Numbered from the stretch's first letter, positions 24,801-36,612 are shown. The stretch is DNA of 64,000 nucleotides from Xestospongia muta (GCA_963693285.1 OY848917.1:3772618-3836617), one strand, 5' to 3'. A program made the numbers and translations. The notes: generated by a model from the sequence alone, not told the origin.

Positions 24801-27800
24801 TTTTGTGTATTAAACTTTTGTATTGGTATAATTATTCAAAAGATTCTTAAGTTGATTTGTTCTGTATAAGGATTAAGAGATTAAAAGGTTTCATAAATCA
24901 ACATTTCACCACAAAATGTTTTTGATATAAATAAAATTTATTGTTACTATATCCAAATTAGGAAAAAGAACTTATGACATAATAAGTACTTGAATAACAT
25001 TTTTAATTATACTTCTAAAGTTATATATTCTTGTCCTTTGCAGAATCTATTCCATTGTTCAAAAGAGGACTACATGAAGGCTATGTGTACATCACAAGTC
25101 TGAAGTTAGTCCTTCTTGGGCCACCCTGTGTTGGAAAAACAGCATTCAAAAATCTTCTTTTCAATTGGCCTTCTCCAAAAAATCATCACAGCACAGCCAT
25201 ATCTACTCGTCCAATTCGTGCAATAGAGAGAGTGGCAGATCAGAAGGAAGGCAAGATATGGCTTCAAATTACTGAAGTGGAGTTGTTTAAAATGCTCTCA
25301 GATGCAATTCGAGATCTAGCTGCTACCGAAGGTTCTGTTGCAATTAGCTTGAAACGAAAATTGAGTGAAGCGTCTGCTAATTCTTCTGACTCAACACGTG
25401 AACCAAAGGATATTTCTACAATGACACCAGTAACAACGCCAAGTTCTGTTAATGCTTCGACCACATTATTGTCTTACTCTTCACCTGATGTTATGGAAGA
25501 GGATGTACCACAACCTAAACCACAACTGGATTCTACCTACTACTCTAAGGATATACTTGGTATACTTGCAAAGCGTAAGAAGTCAGAGGAGCTTCATAGG
25601 TCAACGTGGATACATGTTCTTGATAGCGGTGGCCAACCTCAATTTGCTGATATATCTCGATTTTTTCTTCATGGTAATGCAATACATGTCATCCTTACAA
25701 AGTTAACAGAAAGCCTTTATGATAAGCCTCAGTTTTGCTATTCAGTGAATGGCAAGTTACTGAACCAACCAAGTGAGCTCCAAATGAGCAACCTTGAGCT
25801 TATAGAAAATTTTGTGCGTTCCATTGTCTCTTCTAAAAATATAATGGCATCAAAGGGAACAACAGTTGTAACCTCAAAACCTTTGTTTGCAATTGTTGGT
25901 ACATACCTTGATCAGCTTAACAAGACCTTTAAGAAATCAAGAGTAGTAGAAATTTTGAGGGAAAGAAATGCACAGCTTTTGTCTGCCTTACAAGAGTTTA
26001 GAGGTCACTTTATATTTTATGATGATGAAGCAAAGGAGCTTACTTTTCCAGTGGATAATTTGTGCTGGTGGAGTCGTAAGAAGATATCTTCAGCAATCCG
26101 TCAACGAATCATGTCTAAAGTTGGTGTCGGCTTTAATTTTCCAGTATCAGTTCGTTGGTATATGTTTGAATTAATAGTGAGTGAACAAGCATCACAAGAA
26201 AAACATGGTATCATCCCCTTTGACAATTGCTGTGAGATTGGTGGTCAATTGAGTATGGATGTAAGTGAGGTGAAAGAGTGTGTAACCTTTTTTGACTCTC
26301 TAAGTCTGTTCCTGCATTATCCCAAAGTCCTGCCTAATATTATTTTTACTAATCCTCAATATCTTTTAGATTCACTCTCCACTTTAATAAGATTCTCATT
26401 TGTTGATCTGTTAGAGGAGATATTACCAGATGAAGAGCTATCACCTGAAGATCAACGTTTACTTCGTGAAGATGGCATCTTTGAAGATTTACTTCTTGAT
26501 AAGCTTTCTCTTCCTTTTATTCCTCATCTGTTCTCAAAGGATGATTTTCTTCAGTTACTTTGTCATCTATGCATCATTGCTCCTCTTCCTACAGCTGATC
26601 CTGTGAGGCGTTATTTTATGCCAATTGTGTTGACACCGTCTGTAGTAACAGATGAGGATAAAGCAGTGTACATGACTTCATGTGATCCTATGATCATTGA
26701 GTTTAGCAGTAAAGTAGTCCCTCAGGTATGTGTTAATAAAACCACATACAGTGTATAGCACTTTAAATCTGTTTCCTGTGTGCATTCCTTGTATTTTTAT
26801 GGATATTTAAACTCAATACTTAGCCTTTATAGTATTAACCATTCTTAACTTATTGCATGTTGATTTGAATAGATATTATGACATTTCATACTTCTTAAAA
26901 TACTGTAGTATATTATAGCTTAATAAAATTAGTCAATGCAATGTATAAACAGTTTCATAGTTTATAATGTCTTAATACAATTGAGTAAGTAATCCTTGTC
27001 TCTTTGTTTATAGGGCATATTTCCTGCTATGGTGGTGTCACTGTTAGGTAGAAAAGATAAACCTCAATTTTCAGTTGATAGTGGATCACGCACTTTTGAG
27101 AGACAACGTCGCTATGGAGTTAAGCTACATTCTGAAGATCTTTTTGGCAATGTCTTACTTATAGACAACTTTAAGAGTATTGAAGTCTACTTTACTGGTC
27201 TTCCAGAGAAATGTCCTTTTGTTCGTGAAGCTATCAAAAAAGCCATAGCTACCTGTACTGAACTGTTATCATATGACACTAAAGACTTGAAGATCTTAGC
27301 GACTTTGGCATGTAGACAGAAACATCGTAAAGATGATGGCAAGCTACATGGTGTCCGTCTACGTCCTGATAATAATCGTTTCCTTGCCAATTGCTTAGTT
27401 GAATCAGAAATTGCCACTTTTATAATAACTGATCCACGACAGCTCTGCTGGTTAAATGGTAAGTGTATATATTCATACATGCAGAGAATTTAGTGGTATA
27501 TTCTTTTTGTTTTGATTGTAGATCCCATTGTTGATTCTGGTCCATTAAACTCTTCTTTTGTAGATGCTCCACTTGGTAAGTTAGAAACTTTATTTATTAT
27601 TTGTCCAATATTTACTTAACTTGTAGAACATGATCTGTTAGAGACTTATCCTGTTAACACATCTAACTTGGATGCTATACTAGGTAAAGAAACATCATTA
27701 GTATTTGATAAATTAATATGTATTTATGCTTTTATGCAGACAAAAAGCCACAAAGACTTGATCTTCAAAGGTTACTAGCTCCTATTGAATATCAGTGGCG

Positions 27801-28047
27801 AGTCGTTGGAGAAGCTCTACAAATTAAACACGGGGCAATTAAGTCCCTTGAGTACAATCAATCATTCACTGATACGCTTCGACTATCAGAAGTACTGCAG
27901 ATATGGATGGATCAGAAGCCAGCTTTTGTATCTTGGCGTACGATTATTGAAGCAATCGAGAAACCTCCTGTCAATAATTCTGCCATAGCTGAAGAAATAC
28001 GTCAATTTCTTTCTCAGCCCAATGTAATTTCAAATTACACTGAATGA
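9816..28047 (+). CDS. Ankyrin-ROC-COR-Death domain protein, copy 1 (DAPK1-like architecture without kinase)
   Basis: Eleven exons with consistent phases and GT-AG borders encode about 1007 residues: 9816-9848, 11952-12044, 13413-13511, 18122-18220, 21865-21963, 23460-23514, 25044-26725, 27014-27458, 27522-27575, 27627-27683 and 27740-28047. Residues 12-160 form four ankyrin repeats plus a partial fifth, one per exon. The ROC GTPase has a P-loop GPPCVGKT (185-192), switch motif DSGGQ (353-357) and GTYLD (445-449). A Ser/Thr-rich insertion of about 60 residues lies between the first two motifs. A COR domain follows to about 868, including the GIFPAMVVSLL strand, and a Death domain occupies about 916-995. 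Ankyrin-ROC-COR-Death is the non-catalytic part of DAPK1. By analogy it is a cytoplasmic GTP-regulated adaptor recruiting Death-domain partners; this is inference. Start: first ATG after the conserved leader. The C-terminus is 11 residues shorter than in the paralogue because of a one-base difference before the stop. Confidence 0.88.
11245..11651 (+). mobile_element. Non-autonomous TA-target (Tc1/mariner-like) element in intron 1
   Basis: This 407-bp insertion is absent from the paralogous intron, which reads GTATGTTAGTTTATG near 38045. The ends are perfect 16-base inverted repeats (CCGTATATCGGGAAAC). The flanking dinucleotide TA is duplicated (11243-11244 and 11652-11653). There is no transposase frame inside. 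Confidence 0.88.
12967..13247. mobile_element. Intronic insertion with long hairpin, absent in the paralogue
   Basis: About 280 bases here have no counterpart in the paralogous intron (39362-39372). The insertion contains arms 13124-13167 and 13181-13224, which pair over 44 bases with several mismatches around a 13-base loop. The termini and target duplication are not clear. It could be a MITE-like fold-back element. Confidence 0.6.
14562..15264. repeat. Intronic repeat block P, copy 1
   Basis: This block is shared with 19158-19664, 22431-22928 and 47715-48192. It includes a minus-strand BED-finger exon and a segment with AAGTTTGGTATGTGAGTGG. In this copy the latter part is tandemly duplicated (about 14865-15065 and 15066-15245). 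Confidence 0.8.
14674..14817 (-). pseudogene. BED-type zinc-finger first exon of a lost transposase, copy 1
   Basis: On the minus strand an ATG at 14817 opens 48 codons ending at a GTATAT donor after 14674. The sequence has the start of a BED finger: aromatic residues in SLVWIHFE, then CDIC (preceded by NGI). The His pair would be in the next exon, which is not found. BED fingers are typical of hAT-like transposases and domesticated ZBED genes. It is probably a fossil inside intron 3. Confidence 0.5.
15265..18620 (+). repeat. Intron-exon repeat block Q, copy 1 (carries ankyrin exon 4)
   Basis: The block is paralogous to 19665-22225, 40862-43440 and 43600-47560. It ends with a 99-base ankyrin exon (18122-18220) and its downstream intron. 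Within the block, the roughly 110 bases starting at about 16030 recur near 17275, so it also has an internal duplication. Confidence 0.85.
15383..15562. mobile_element. 180-bp palindromic MITE with TTA target duplication (Harbinger-like)
   Basis: The insertion starts AGGCCACCATACATGGTGCA and ends with the near-perfect complement. TTA is duplicated on both sides (15380-15382, 15563-15565). Paralogous blocks at 19780 and 43740 preserve the empty site GGTTCTTATCAAAC. A 3-bp TTA duplication and GGCC-type ends fit PIF/Harbinger MITEs; superfamily assignment is inference. Most of the element is self-complementary, with repeated GCAACATGTTGC-like units. Confidence 0.85.
19158..19664. repeat. Intronic repeat block P, copy 2
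   Basis: This is the second copy of block P, lacking the internal duplication present at 14865-15245. It lies immediately upstream of block Q copy 2, so P and Q probably duplicated together. Confidence 0.8.
19274..19417 (-). pseudogene. BED-type zinc-finger exon, copy 2
   Basis: The same 48-codon open frame as at 14674-14817, with ATG at 19417 and the same donor. A few residues differ, and the CDIC zinc pair is kept. No further exon of the gene is identified. Confidence 0.45.
19665..22225 (+). repeat. Intron-exon repeat block Q, copy 2 (carries ankyrin exon 5)
   Basis: The block is paralogous to 15265-18620. It is shorter because it lacks the MITE and part of the intron before the exon. Its ankyrin exon, 21865-21963, encodes a 33-residue repeat almost identical to that of exon 4. 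Confidence 0.85.
22431..22928. repeat. Intronic repeat block P, copy 3
   Basis: This third block P in gene 1 corresponds to 47715-48192 in gene 2. A BED-type exon (minus, 22684 down to 22541) is again open over 48 codons. No Q block follows; the intron leads directly to exon 6. Confidence 0.75.
22541..22684 (-). pseudogene. BED-type zinc-finger exon, copy 3
   Basis: A 48-codon open frame with intact ATG, CDIC pair and splice donor, equivalent to 14674-14817. It is one of three stop-free copies of four. Confidence 0.45.
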
Positions 28048-28967
28048 CTCAAATATATATTATATGACTCAAATATATTATATAAATGCAAACATATTGA
28101 ATGCTTTTATTTGTTATGTATATACAAATGTAACGTTTTCGTAAATATTATTAGTTGAATTAATGTTATCATCACAACTACCTTTTGGTATGTCCTCTCA
28201 AGTTGAATATTAGGTATAAATGATGTTCACAATGACAGTGACCAGTTCTAAACAATTCTGTGTCAAGTTGAAATAATTAAGAAAGAAGTTCAAACAATAT
28301 ATCAAACAGATGTAATATTACACTATTTTTACCAAGATGCAGAGAAGGATTTTTCATGGATTGTGGTAATGTTTGATATAAGTTTGTGTTTTGTGATTCA
28401 TACAGGAGATGAAAGAGAATAATGTCAAGTTTATTCAAATGTTTTGAATTGTGATTGATATACATGCCTGAATTCTGATGAAAATATGTGCTATAAGAAG
28501 TATCAAAGCTTGAAAATGGTCTCTTTATACAGGCAGGCCCTGTTCTTTGTTGATATATTGTTGATAACTTTCACATTTAAGGTGAGTTAGACCCTTCACA
28601 AACCACACTCCAAAATGATTTTTATTAACGTGTTCTTCAAACTCATTCTCTGTCTTCTCATACTTAACTATCTACTATGCTGATAGAAATTTCAGGATAC
28701 TCAGGTGAAGGAATTGATAGCCCTCCTCATTGTACAAAGTTATTAGTCCAAAATAGCCCTCTACATAATTACTGGTTAAGAAGGTGATGTAGTTCAGGTC
28801 ATTCTGTTTTTCTCAAACTGTTTTTAAGTAGACTTGCTAATAATAAAACAACAATCATTAATTTATATGTAATATCAAAAGTTTTGATATTGCTTGAAAC
28901 AAATTGAAAACATAATACTATAAACTAGTAAGTTTAATCTTGAAAGAACAATTGACCTAATTGTCAC
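28048..28967. other. 3' flank of gene 1
   Basis: Non-coding AT-rich DNA, collinear with 52837-53789 downstream of the paralogue. It probably includes the 3' UTR. No clear gene is visible. Confidence 0.6.
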
Positions 28968-29204
28968 TGTGGTAACTGTATACATATTCATTTTGAATTA
29001 TTATTTCTGTTAGGCCTTATTTAATTAATTTCCGATGAAACCTTATATGTATGTATGTATATATAGTGCTGTAAAACCTTTTTAGTTTTAATTCGTTACA
29101 GTTCGTTGTAGTTCGATAGTTCATTATAGTGTTGTTAGTTCAATTAGTGCTGTTATCAAAAAGTTCTGTAAAAAGTTGTTTTCATCGCGTGCTCGGCTAC
29201 AACA
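28968..29204 (+). repeat. 5' LTR of retrotransposon copy 1
   Basis: 237 bases beginning TGTGGTAACTG and ending GCTACAACA, with a TATATATAG box-like run about 100 bases in. It differs from its 3' partner at several positions. Some of those differences are shared with copy 2. Confidence 0.93.
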
Positions 29205-29225
29205 TTTGGCGACGAGGGTAAAGTC

Positions 29226-32200
29226 GTGTCAGTTCACGGAAAAATTTCTCAATTCATCCCAAGCCAAGAAAGTTGGTCGTCCTATACCGAAAGATTAGAG
29301 TACTACTTCATAGCAAATGATGTTCAGGATCAGGCTAAGAAGAAAGCCATTTTACTTACAGTGTGCGGTCCCTCGACCTTCCAATTACTCAAGAACTTGC
29401 TACAACCCAATACGCCAGATAGTAAATCATATGCTGACCTCGTAGACCTGCTTAAAAATCACTTCAACCCAACTCCTTCAGTCATTATGCAACGTTTCAA
29501 ATTCAACACGAGGACAAGAAAAGATACCGAATCAGTAGCTACATACGTGGCAGAACTCAAACATTTAGGTGAACACTGCGAATTCGGTGATAAATTGAAC
29601 GAAATGGTCAGAGATCGTCTAGTGTGTGGTGTTAACGACATCCGTATACAAAATCGTTTATTTCAAGAATCAAAACTAACTTATGATAAGACCTTCGAGC
29701 TTGCTCAGTCAGTCGAAGTTGCTGCTAAAAATGTTGCTGATCTACTAAAAGGGTCGTCCACCCACAACACTACTGTAGTTCAACACCTGCACAACAAATC
29801 ACCACCTAGTACTACATTCAGACGCCATGTTAGCTGTTACCGCTGTGGAGGTAATCATTTAGCTAATGTATGCAGTTTTCAGACAGCAGAATGCAGAGCC
29901 TGTGGCAAGATTGGACATATTGCTAAAGTCTGCAGGAGTAAAAATAGACAACCCCCAAGACATCCTCCTGGTGGGACTTTCAAACCTCAAGACAGACCTG
30001 TTAGATCCTCAAAGAAAGCTAATGTCCACACCTTAACCACAGACTGTGCCCCTTTCCATATCTCTGAAACCTCTGACCCTCCTACCATTTCAAATGGGCT
30101 GGAGCACACTTACACCTTATTTACTTTACCTGGGAAAGTCAAAGCTAATGTTATTACAGTTAATGTCAATGGAACAGATATTTTAATGGAGGTAGACACT
30201 GGTGCCTCACTTTCAATCATTAGTGAACAAACCTTTTGGGTCATAGCAAGTCCAACAGACAAGTTACAATCGACGAGCATTACACTCACCACTTATTCAG
30301 GTGACAATCTCCACATTGTGGGAATCTACAACGTTCAAGTGGGTTATAAAAGTCAGTCACAGACACTTCCATTAGTAGTAGTACAAGACCATGGACCAAG
30401 TTTATTCGGGAGAAATTGGTTAGAAAAGATCAAGAGAGATTGGAACTCTATCTACTCACTTCAGGAACAGTCATTATCTCATTAATAAATATAATTCTTT
30501 GTTTTCTGATTCTCTAGGTTTGTTACAAGACACCACTGCTAAATTGTACGTCAATACAGAGGCTGCACCTAAATTTTTCAGAGCCAGACCGGTTCCCTAT
30601 CAACTAAAGGATAAGATAGAAGTCGAACTCAGACGATTGCAAGATTTAGGTATCATTACTCCAGTTCAACATTCTGAATGGGCAGCACCTATTGTTCCTA
30701 TTATGAAACGAGACGGCTCAATGCGTCTCTGTGGTGATTATGAAGTCACTGTCAACAGAGTTCTCACTCCAGATAATTATCCATTACCTCGAATCGAAGA
30801 TATTTTTGCTGCATTACAAGGAGGAAAGTTGTTTTCTAAATTAGATCTCAGTCAAGCATATCAACAGTTACCTCTAGATTCAAATTCAAAAAAATTCACT
30901 ACTATCAATACTCACAAAGGTTTATTTCAGTTTGAACGTTTACCATTTGGGATTTCAACAGCTAGTATTTTTCAACGTCTCATGGAGAACCTCATCCAGG
31001 GCCTTCCAAATGTCTGTGTTTACATAGATGACATTCTAGTTTCTGGTATTAGTGAAGCAGATCACATGCAAAAACTAGAACAAGTTTTGTCTCGCCTATC
31101 ATCAGCTGGAATTACCTTGAAACGATCCAAATACACCTTTGCCACCACTTCAGTGGAATATTTAGGTCGCATAATTGACAGCACAGGTTTACATCCATCA
31201 CCTGCTAAAGTTCAGGCAATCCAGAAAGCACCTGCTCCTACCAATATCACAGAACTAAGAGCCTTTCTAGGTCTCGTCAACTATTATCACAAATTTCTGC
31301 CAAACTTATCATCTACATTGTCCCCACTTCATATACTGGTACGTAAAGGTACTAAGTGGAATTGGACTCAGAACCAACAAATTGCTTTTGACAAAGTCAA
31401 AGAACTCCTACAATCAGATGCGCTGTTAGTTCATTTTGACAGTACGAAACCATTATTAGTATGTGGTGATGCTTCTCCATATGGAGTTGGAGCTGTACTG
31501 GCTCATAAGATGCCAGACAATTCAGAAAAACCAATAGCATTTGCCTCTCATACTCTCACTCCAGCAGAACTTAACTACTCTCAACTAGAAAAAGAAGCTT
31601 TAGCTATCATCTACGCTGTTAAACGTTTCCACCAATATTTGTATAGTACTCATTTCACATTATACTCAGACCACAAACCATTAGAATGACTCTTAGGTGA
31701 ATTTCAACAAATTCCTCCATTGGCCTCAGCAAGAATTCAACGTTGGGCACTCACCCTTGCTGCATATCAGTACACAATTAAGTACAAACCAGGAAAAAGT
31801 ATGTCCACAGCTGATGCCCTCAGTAGATTACCTCTTCAAACTACTCTCAATGATTCTCAAAGTTCCCCTACCAGGTGACCTTTGTCATCTACTCAATCAT
31901 TTAGACCAGGCCATTGTTACAGCATCTCAAATAAAAGTCTGGACAGACAAGGATCCTCTATTGTCTTGTGTCAGAAAATTAGTACAGTGTGGCTGGAATA
32001 TTACCAACCCAACAGCTGATATCCTTCCATTTCATACAAGGTACACAGAATTGAGTGTTTTAGACGGATGTGTATTATTAGGTTGTCGTGTCATTATCCC
32101 TGCAGCAGGACAGGACATTGTTCTAAATCAACTTCATAAAACCCATGTAGGGATTACTAAAATGAAAATGTTAGCTCGCTCTTACGTATCGTGGCCAGGT

Positions 32201-33187
32201 ATTGACTCGAATATTCAACGAAAAGTTCAAGGTTGTTTTACCTGTCACTCAAATCGGCCAGTGCCAGCAAAAGCACCTCTTCACTTTTGGGAATTTCCAC
32301 AGAAACCATGGTCTCATCTTCATATTGACCATGCAGGACCATTTCTAGGTAAATATTTTTTCGTACTAATCGACGCTTATTCAAAGTGGCTCGAAGTTCA
32401 TATTGTTAATTCAACCTCATCTGAAGTTACTATTCAAAAGCTACAACAAATTTTTTCCACTCATGGTCTCCCAGAGCAAATAGTTTCTGACAATGGACCA
32501 GCTTTCACTAGCCATGAATTTAAGAACTATATGAAGCAATGTGGTATTCATCATATACGTACTTCACCATATCATCCAAGTTCCAATGGTCTTGCAGAAC
32601 GTGCAGTTCAAACATTTAAGTCATCCTTAAAGAAACTAGAAGGCAATGTCAAAACTCGTTTATTCACATTTTTAGCTCGTTATCGAGTGACACCTCATTC
32701 CACTACAGAACTGTCACCTGCAGAACTCCTGATGGGAAGGAAGTTACGAACAACATTGGATTTGATGCATCCTGATGTATCTAGTAAAGTGACTACTAAA
32801 CTATCATCTAGTTCATCAAGAAAACCACCTCGCACTTTCAGTGTTGGTGACAAAGTCTTTGCTCGCAACTATCATGGAACAAAAATATGGTTACCTGCTG
32901 AAATAGTTCAAGTGGCAGGTCCAGTCTCCTATAAAGTTAAAACATCATCAAACTTGATTCTACGACGTCATATTGACCAGTTACGTACACGTTATGGACA
33001 CTCAAATGAAGATACTGTTACTCATAATGATTTGGATAATTGGACTTTTCCATCATCTAAAGATAGTATTACATTTACTCCTACAACTACTTTATCTACT
33101 AACTCTCCACCTGCTCAATCTCAGCCAGTACGTCGTTCCTCTCGAGTTCGTAGAGCTGTTGACAGATATGGTCCATATGTTTCTTAG
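29226..33187 (+). pseudogene. gag-pol region of retrotransposon copy 1, decayed
   Basis: The gag part carries two CCHC zinc knuckles (CYRCGGNHLANVC and a second at about 29906-29945). An aspartic protease motif DTGAS lies near 30196, a reverse transcriptase with YIDDILV near 31021, and RNase H near 31440-31690. The integrase has an N-terminal His/Cys zinc-binding segment and all three acidic core residues. Breaks: the gag start is GTG where copy 2 has ATG, a five-base loss near 30478, a TGA at 31687-31689, a frameshift near 31860 and an in-frame loss of one residue near 30962. It is therefore not translatable as one polyprotein. The RT region resembles invertebrate Mag-lineage elements, which is an inference. 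Confidence 0.9.
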
Positions 33188-33202
33188 CTAGGTGGGGGAG
33201 AG

Positions 33203-33436
33203 TGTGATAACTGAATACATATTCATTTTGAGTTATTATTTCTGTTAGGCCTTATTTACTTAATTTCTGGTGAAACCTTATATGTATGTATGTATATATA
33301 GTGCTGTAAAACCTTTTTAACTTTAATTCATTACAGTTCGTTGTAGTTCAATAGTTCATTATAGTGTTGTTAGTTCAATTAGTTCTGTTATCAAAAAGTT
33401 CTGTAAAAAGTTTTCATCGCGTGCTCAGCTCCAACA
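33203..33436 (+). repeat. 3' LTR of retrotransposon copy 1
   Basis: 234 bases, the partner of 28968-29204, beginning TGTGATAACTG and ending GCTCCAACA. Confidence 0.93.
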
Positions 33437-34571
33437 GTCACATTTCATAAATGTTAAGTAATGTTGCTGAACTTGCTATTGTAATCGTTTCAATAGTGAT
33501 ATATAGTTATGTTGTTGCTATGGTAATGTTGTTATGGTGATTGTTATAATAATATAATAGTTGCTATGAAAATGCACATGTTCCTACTAAGTAACTTTTG
33601 TTATGGTGACATATGTGATGTTGCTATTGTATAGACTAAATGGTTTGATGGATTTGGGAAGTCCATGAGTCCAATTGAATCTTATATCAATAACATGGAA
33701 ATTGAACAATACACTAAAAGATAAATAATTAGTAGATTTTGGCATTCTTTCCAACAAATTTGAGATGGTTATAGCAATAAATAGTTTTCTACCAAAATGT
33801 GCGGAAAAATGACACTGACTAAATTCTTCAGTTTTTGGTAGAAAATAATTTTTTAAACAAAATACATTTCACAATTACCTTTTTGGTATGTCCTCTCAAA
33901 TCAAATCACAATAAATGTGACCAATGTATCATTAATACAACACTCCAATTGTACGTTGATACCAATATAGTGTCATCAAAGAAAAGAAGGTTACAGTTAC
34001 TATATTAGCTGTTATCTGATAAAGTTCGTGGTTGAACTCCTTATTATGTGTCTGACCAGCCATTAGAGCAGGCCTTAGAGAAATCGAACAGTTTGGAAAT
34101 AAATGGTTTCTTTTTATTGAAACTTATTGATAATTTATAGAAATTAAATAATGGTCATTTATTAAATATCTGGTAGGTTCAGCATTGCACTATGCAAACA
34201 TAAACAAATAGTGTTGTATTAGTATTGTATTTTTCAAGTATACATCAGATATAACCTTCAGTATTCTATTAATATCCTCTGTTCCATATTATATGTATTG
34301 GAACATTATACACTATGTGTGATACAATAGTGTATAACAATTATATACATGCATGTATACCATGTGTATAAATGAGTATACTATCTGTATAACATAGTAT
34401 AAATAGGATTTACACTATGTATACTAGAGGTATATTCTATAGAGTTTAACAAGTATATCTTTTAAGTAACATCCTCCAATAACATTTACAATTGTACATA
34501 TATTGAAATTAGATTAAGTTAAAATGAAGAATTATTTTTAAGAAATAAACATAAACCAAACAACATATTAC

Positions 34572-34605
34572 ACATGATGTAACATGATGTAACATGATGT
34601 AACAA
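34572..34605 (+). repeat. Short tandem repeat, ten-base unit
   Basis: Three to four copies of a unit containing TAACATGATG follow one another. This is a simple repeat with no associated gene. Confidence 0.8.
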
Positions 34606-34689
34606 CTATCAAAGAATACATGTACAAAAGATTAAATCAAATGTTTTCATATTAAATTATTTGAGGTGAATCAGTTACTGAGGTTTCAT

Positions 34690-36270
34690 TTGATGAGATC
34701 ACCCATTCTTTTACTTATCCAGGGTGTGGACACTTGAGGGGTGTTCCTAGCACTCGAACCTTTCGTGGATGTTTAGATTAATAAAATGATCGAAGGTTTA
34801 GTTCATCCATAAAAACATTAAATACTGCTCCTCTCCAATCTGGCCTTCGTCACTTGAGACATTGATCATCAACTGTTTCCTCATCAGACATCATAGTAGG
34901 CTTTACATCATTCCACTGTTCCATTTCCTGTGGTAAGACATGTTTTGATTGTCTGTCCCATATCTAAAGTATAAGGAAAATGGATGTCATTATTAAATGG
35001 ACAATGTTTTAACAGACATGTATTTATACAAATAGAAATTAATAAGTGATTGTTGATGTGTAAATGTACAAACATAATAAGCTCCATACCTGTTGCTGTC
35101 TTGAACGTCAAAGTCTTTTTCTTTCTCACTGTCCTTTGGTATTTATTTCAAAGTTCTTCTATATACAGCTAGTACATCTGAGTTTACAATAATGAAGCAA
35201 TAAAACATCAATGAAGGTATACTTACTTCTGACTTGGTCTAACTTATGTTCACTGTCTAGCACAGCAAGTACACTCCGCACAACTTGGTGGTTATGCTGG
35301 CTATCAATTCTAAGGATTCATTTATTTAGAAATTTCATTAAATATTCCATCCTACATAGTTGATATCATTGTGTGAAAGGTAGATTTCAATTCTTCTATT
35401 TCAGTGGTGAATGATAGTAAAGTTTCTCCAGGTTGCCACCATATGTGATCATCTTCAGGAACAGTATCACTCATCAGTCCTCCATCACAATTACATGTAA
35501 CTCCATAAAATCTATTAGTCTGACGACCATGAGCACCAATGCTTGATATTTGGTGCTGCTGCATTCTACTTGGTTTGTTAAAGAGAGCACAACGAGCATT
35601 TGTACATTCCTAATGTAGTATAGGATGTAGTAACTATAACTTACAGTAGTAGTGTTGTTTTCATTAAAAGATATCCCGTCAATAATAAACAATTATGTTA
35701 TGTATACTTAATAATTTACTTGCTTTATATAACACTACTTAATTCCATGTCTGGCTAGCATAGCAAGATTATCACTAAACAGTTTGGTCTACTTAGCACT
35801 AAGGACTTGTACAAATTAAATGTTGTGGTTTACATATATAGCCACAAAAATGATTACTAACCTCAAAATTATATACAAGACCTAACATTTTTCCATTTAT
35901 GATAGTTGTTAGGGGAGTTATTAAAGAATCTTCAGTGCAAAATATTGTGAAGACAGGCCAAAAAAAGGATCTTGCTGTATCTCATTGGTAGAAAACCAAA
36001 TACCATTACTTATGACAAAGCTAGAGATAATAGTAAGCTCATATATGTTAATGTAACCAAGTGAAGTTGCTGCTCCCCTCCATGCACTCTCAACTTGGCA
36101 TAACCAACTTTGTCATTTTGAAATACGCAACATCACATATTGAGGAATGTTAGAATTAGCTTCTCTGAAATCTGATGGGGTCAACCAGACTTCAGTAACA
36201 CTACACAAGTTCTCAATACTAAACCGACAGGACCCTCTTCCATTTAGTACAAAGGACTGGCTTATACCAG
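34690..36270 (-). pseudogene. Degenerate multi-exon coding remnant(s), minus strand, family unknown
   Basis: Several stop-poor pieces with plausible acceptors lie on the minus strand. About 36266-35920 is open except for one TGA. 35609-about 35353 is cysteine-containing (ECTNARCALF, then VTCNCDGG). 35309-35227 has donor GTAAGT and contains QHNHQVVRSVLAVLDSEHK. 35133-35090 is short. 34963-about 34690 contains MMSDEETVDD and then RRPDWRGAVFN, interrupted by stops. The last piece resembles acidic C-terminal tails seen next to transposase-like proteins in invertebrates. Phases do not join cleanly, so these may be remnants of more than one gene. Confidence 0.35.
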
Positions 36271-36524
36271 ACTATACTTGATATGCTAGCCACATCAAAT
36301 TAAGTAAGCATTACACATATACCAATAGTGGGAATATATGACAGATCATTTAATAATATGTCTCAAGTTAAAGTGTTAAGTCTAGCTAATATGGTTGTAC
36401 TTAGGACTTACATGTCTGTTGGTTTGACGTCCTGATGAACGATCTCATTGATTGGGAAGCATAACTGAAGCCACAAGCTATAAACACAAACATGTTTAAT
36501 GTTCAATGTATAATGTTAATATAA

Positions 36525-36612
36525 TTAGGGCGTGGTCAGTAAAGTCAAAGTGGGCGTCAATGCTAGCCTGTTATCTTTGAGTCCTAACTGTGTCCTATAA
36601 AACTGTCTCAGT
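36525..36612 (+). promoter_or_regulatory. Conserved 5' leader/promoter block of ankyrin-ROC-COR-Death gene 2
   Basis: Near-identical to 9731-9815, differing by a few substitutions and a small insertion (CCTATAAAACTG against CCTTAAACTG). The TATAAAA created here is about 20 bases before the ATG, too close to act as a standard TATA box unless translation begins elsewhere. Confidence 0.4.

Larger units (their letters stand above)
28968..33436 (+). mobile_element. Ty3/Gypsy-type LTR retrotransposon, copy 1
   Basis: The 4469-bp element has LTRs at 28968-29204 and 33203-33436, each TG...CA. A GTCAC target duplication lies at 28963-28967 and 33437-33441. A primer-binding-like TGGCGACGAGGG starts two bases after the 5' LTR, and a purine tract (33191-33202) precedes the 3' LTR. 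The domain order gag, protease, reverse transcriptase, RNase H, integrase is Ty3/Gypsy-like. No chromodomain was seen. A second copy occupies the same site in the other duplication. Confidence 0.95.
9731..33853 (+). repeat. Tandem segmental duplication, copy 1
   Basis: From TTAGGG at 9731 to the poly-T near 33853, this segment is collinear and highly similar to 36525-58677. It contains an ankyrin-ROC-COR-Death gene and a Gypsy-type retrotransposon. Collinearity is broken only by insertions and deletions in introns, several of them identifiable transposons. Outside these limits the flanks are unrelated. Confidence 0.9.
33854..36524. other. Spacer between the duplicated segments
   Basis: This region has no counterpart elsewhere in the window. 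It contains a short tandem repeat (ten-base unit with ACATGATGTA, about 34572-34605) and minus-strand exon-like pieces described separately. The rest is AT-rich with no visible gene. Confidence 0.6.

Noticed and set aside
29459..30292. Minus-strand frames inside the retrotransposon gag region
   Set aside because: They are shadows of the gag and protease coding sequence, repeated identically in the second copy.
33870..33905. Segment resembling the 3' flank of the ankyrin genes (CCTTTTTGGTATGTCCTCTC)
   Set aside because: It is only about 35 bases long and does not extend, so it is not good evidence for a third duplication copy.
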